Made by a program: the position numbers and the translations under genes
In this document: one piece after another, positions 5,412 to 5,422 of the stretch
Numbering within the stretch: the stretch's first letter is position 1
How the letters are laid out: every line of letters starts with the position of its first letter
The notes under the pieces: generated by a model
Seen by the model: only the letters and a program-made list of their open reading frames with translations
Databases searched by the model: none
Told to the model about the DNA's origin: nothing
Assembly (NCBI GenBank): GCA_031276835.1
Contig: JAISMI010000040.1
Span: 1-5,422, forward strand
DNA from: Holosporaceae bacterium
GTDB taxonomy: Bacteria > Pseudomonadota > Alphaproteobacteria > UBA3830
Reading direction: 5' to 3'
Length of the DNA: 5,422 nt

Positions 5412-5422
5412 TTTATTGTTTA

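Noticed and set aside
1..5422. CRISPR array, insertion sequence, integron or phage genes
   Set aside because: No regularly spaced repeats, transposase or integrase motifs, or long terminal inverted repeats were seen; gene order is dense and housekeeping-like.

Overview
The window looks like a compact piece of a moderately AT-rich alphaproteobacterial chromosome. Three things point there: a FYDLN-acid (TIGR02300-type) zinc-ribbon protein, a DUF2155 envelope protein, and a DnaQ with the alphaproteobacterial NHVPTG stretch and an H-x(9)-DPLW tail. Tight gene overlaps, AT richness and an apparently broken dusB would suit a host-associated lineage of the Rickettsiales/Holosporales kind. That lineage is inferred from style and was not tested by phylogeny.

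Layout. From 1 to 1735 everything reads on the minus strand as one likely operon: FYDLN-acid protein, DUF2155 protein (overlapping 14 nt), dusB (1 nt downstream), then a possible next gene whose first ten codons touch the left edge. dusB carries an in-frame TAG at codon 209, with intact family sequence on both sides and no frameshift. A 135-nt gap (1736-1870) holds a likely promoter for this operon, with a small inverted repeat over its -35 box. From 1871 to 3438, also on the minus strand, dnaQ and a mevalonate-kinase-like GHMP kinase are coupled by an ATGA overlap. A short divergent junction (3439-3498) separates them from a plus-strand operon at 3499-5411.

The plus-strand operon is a complete partner-switching core. 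It encodes a response regulator fused to a PP2C/SpoIIE-type phosphatase, an RsbW-like HATPase kinase, and an RsbV-like STAS protein. The expected logic is that phosphorylation of the receiver tunes the phosphatase, the phosphatase dephosphorylates the STAS protein, and the unphosphorylated STAS protein captures the kinase and frees the kinase's target. No sigma factor or other target lies in the window, so the output is unknown. I consider this module, the dusB amber codon and the isolated mevalonate-kinase-like gene the three points most worth following up.
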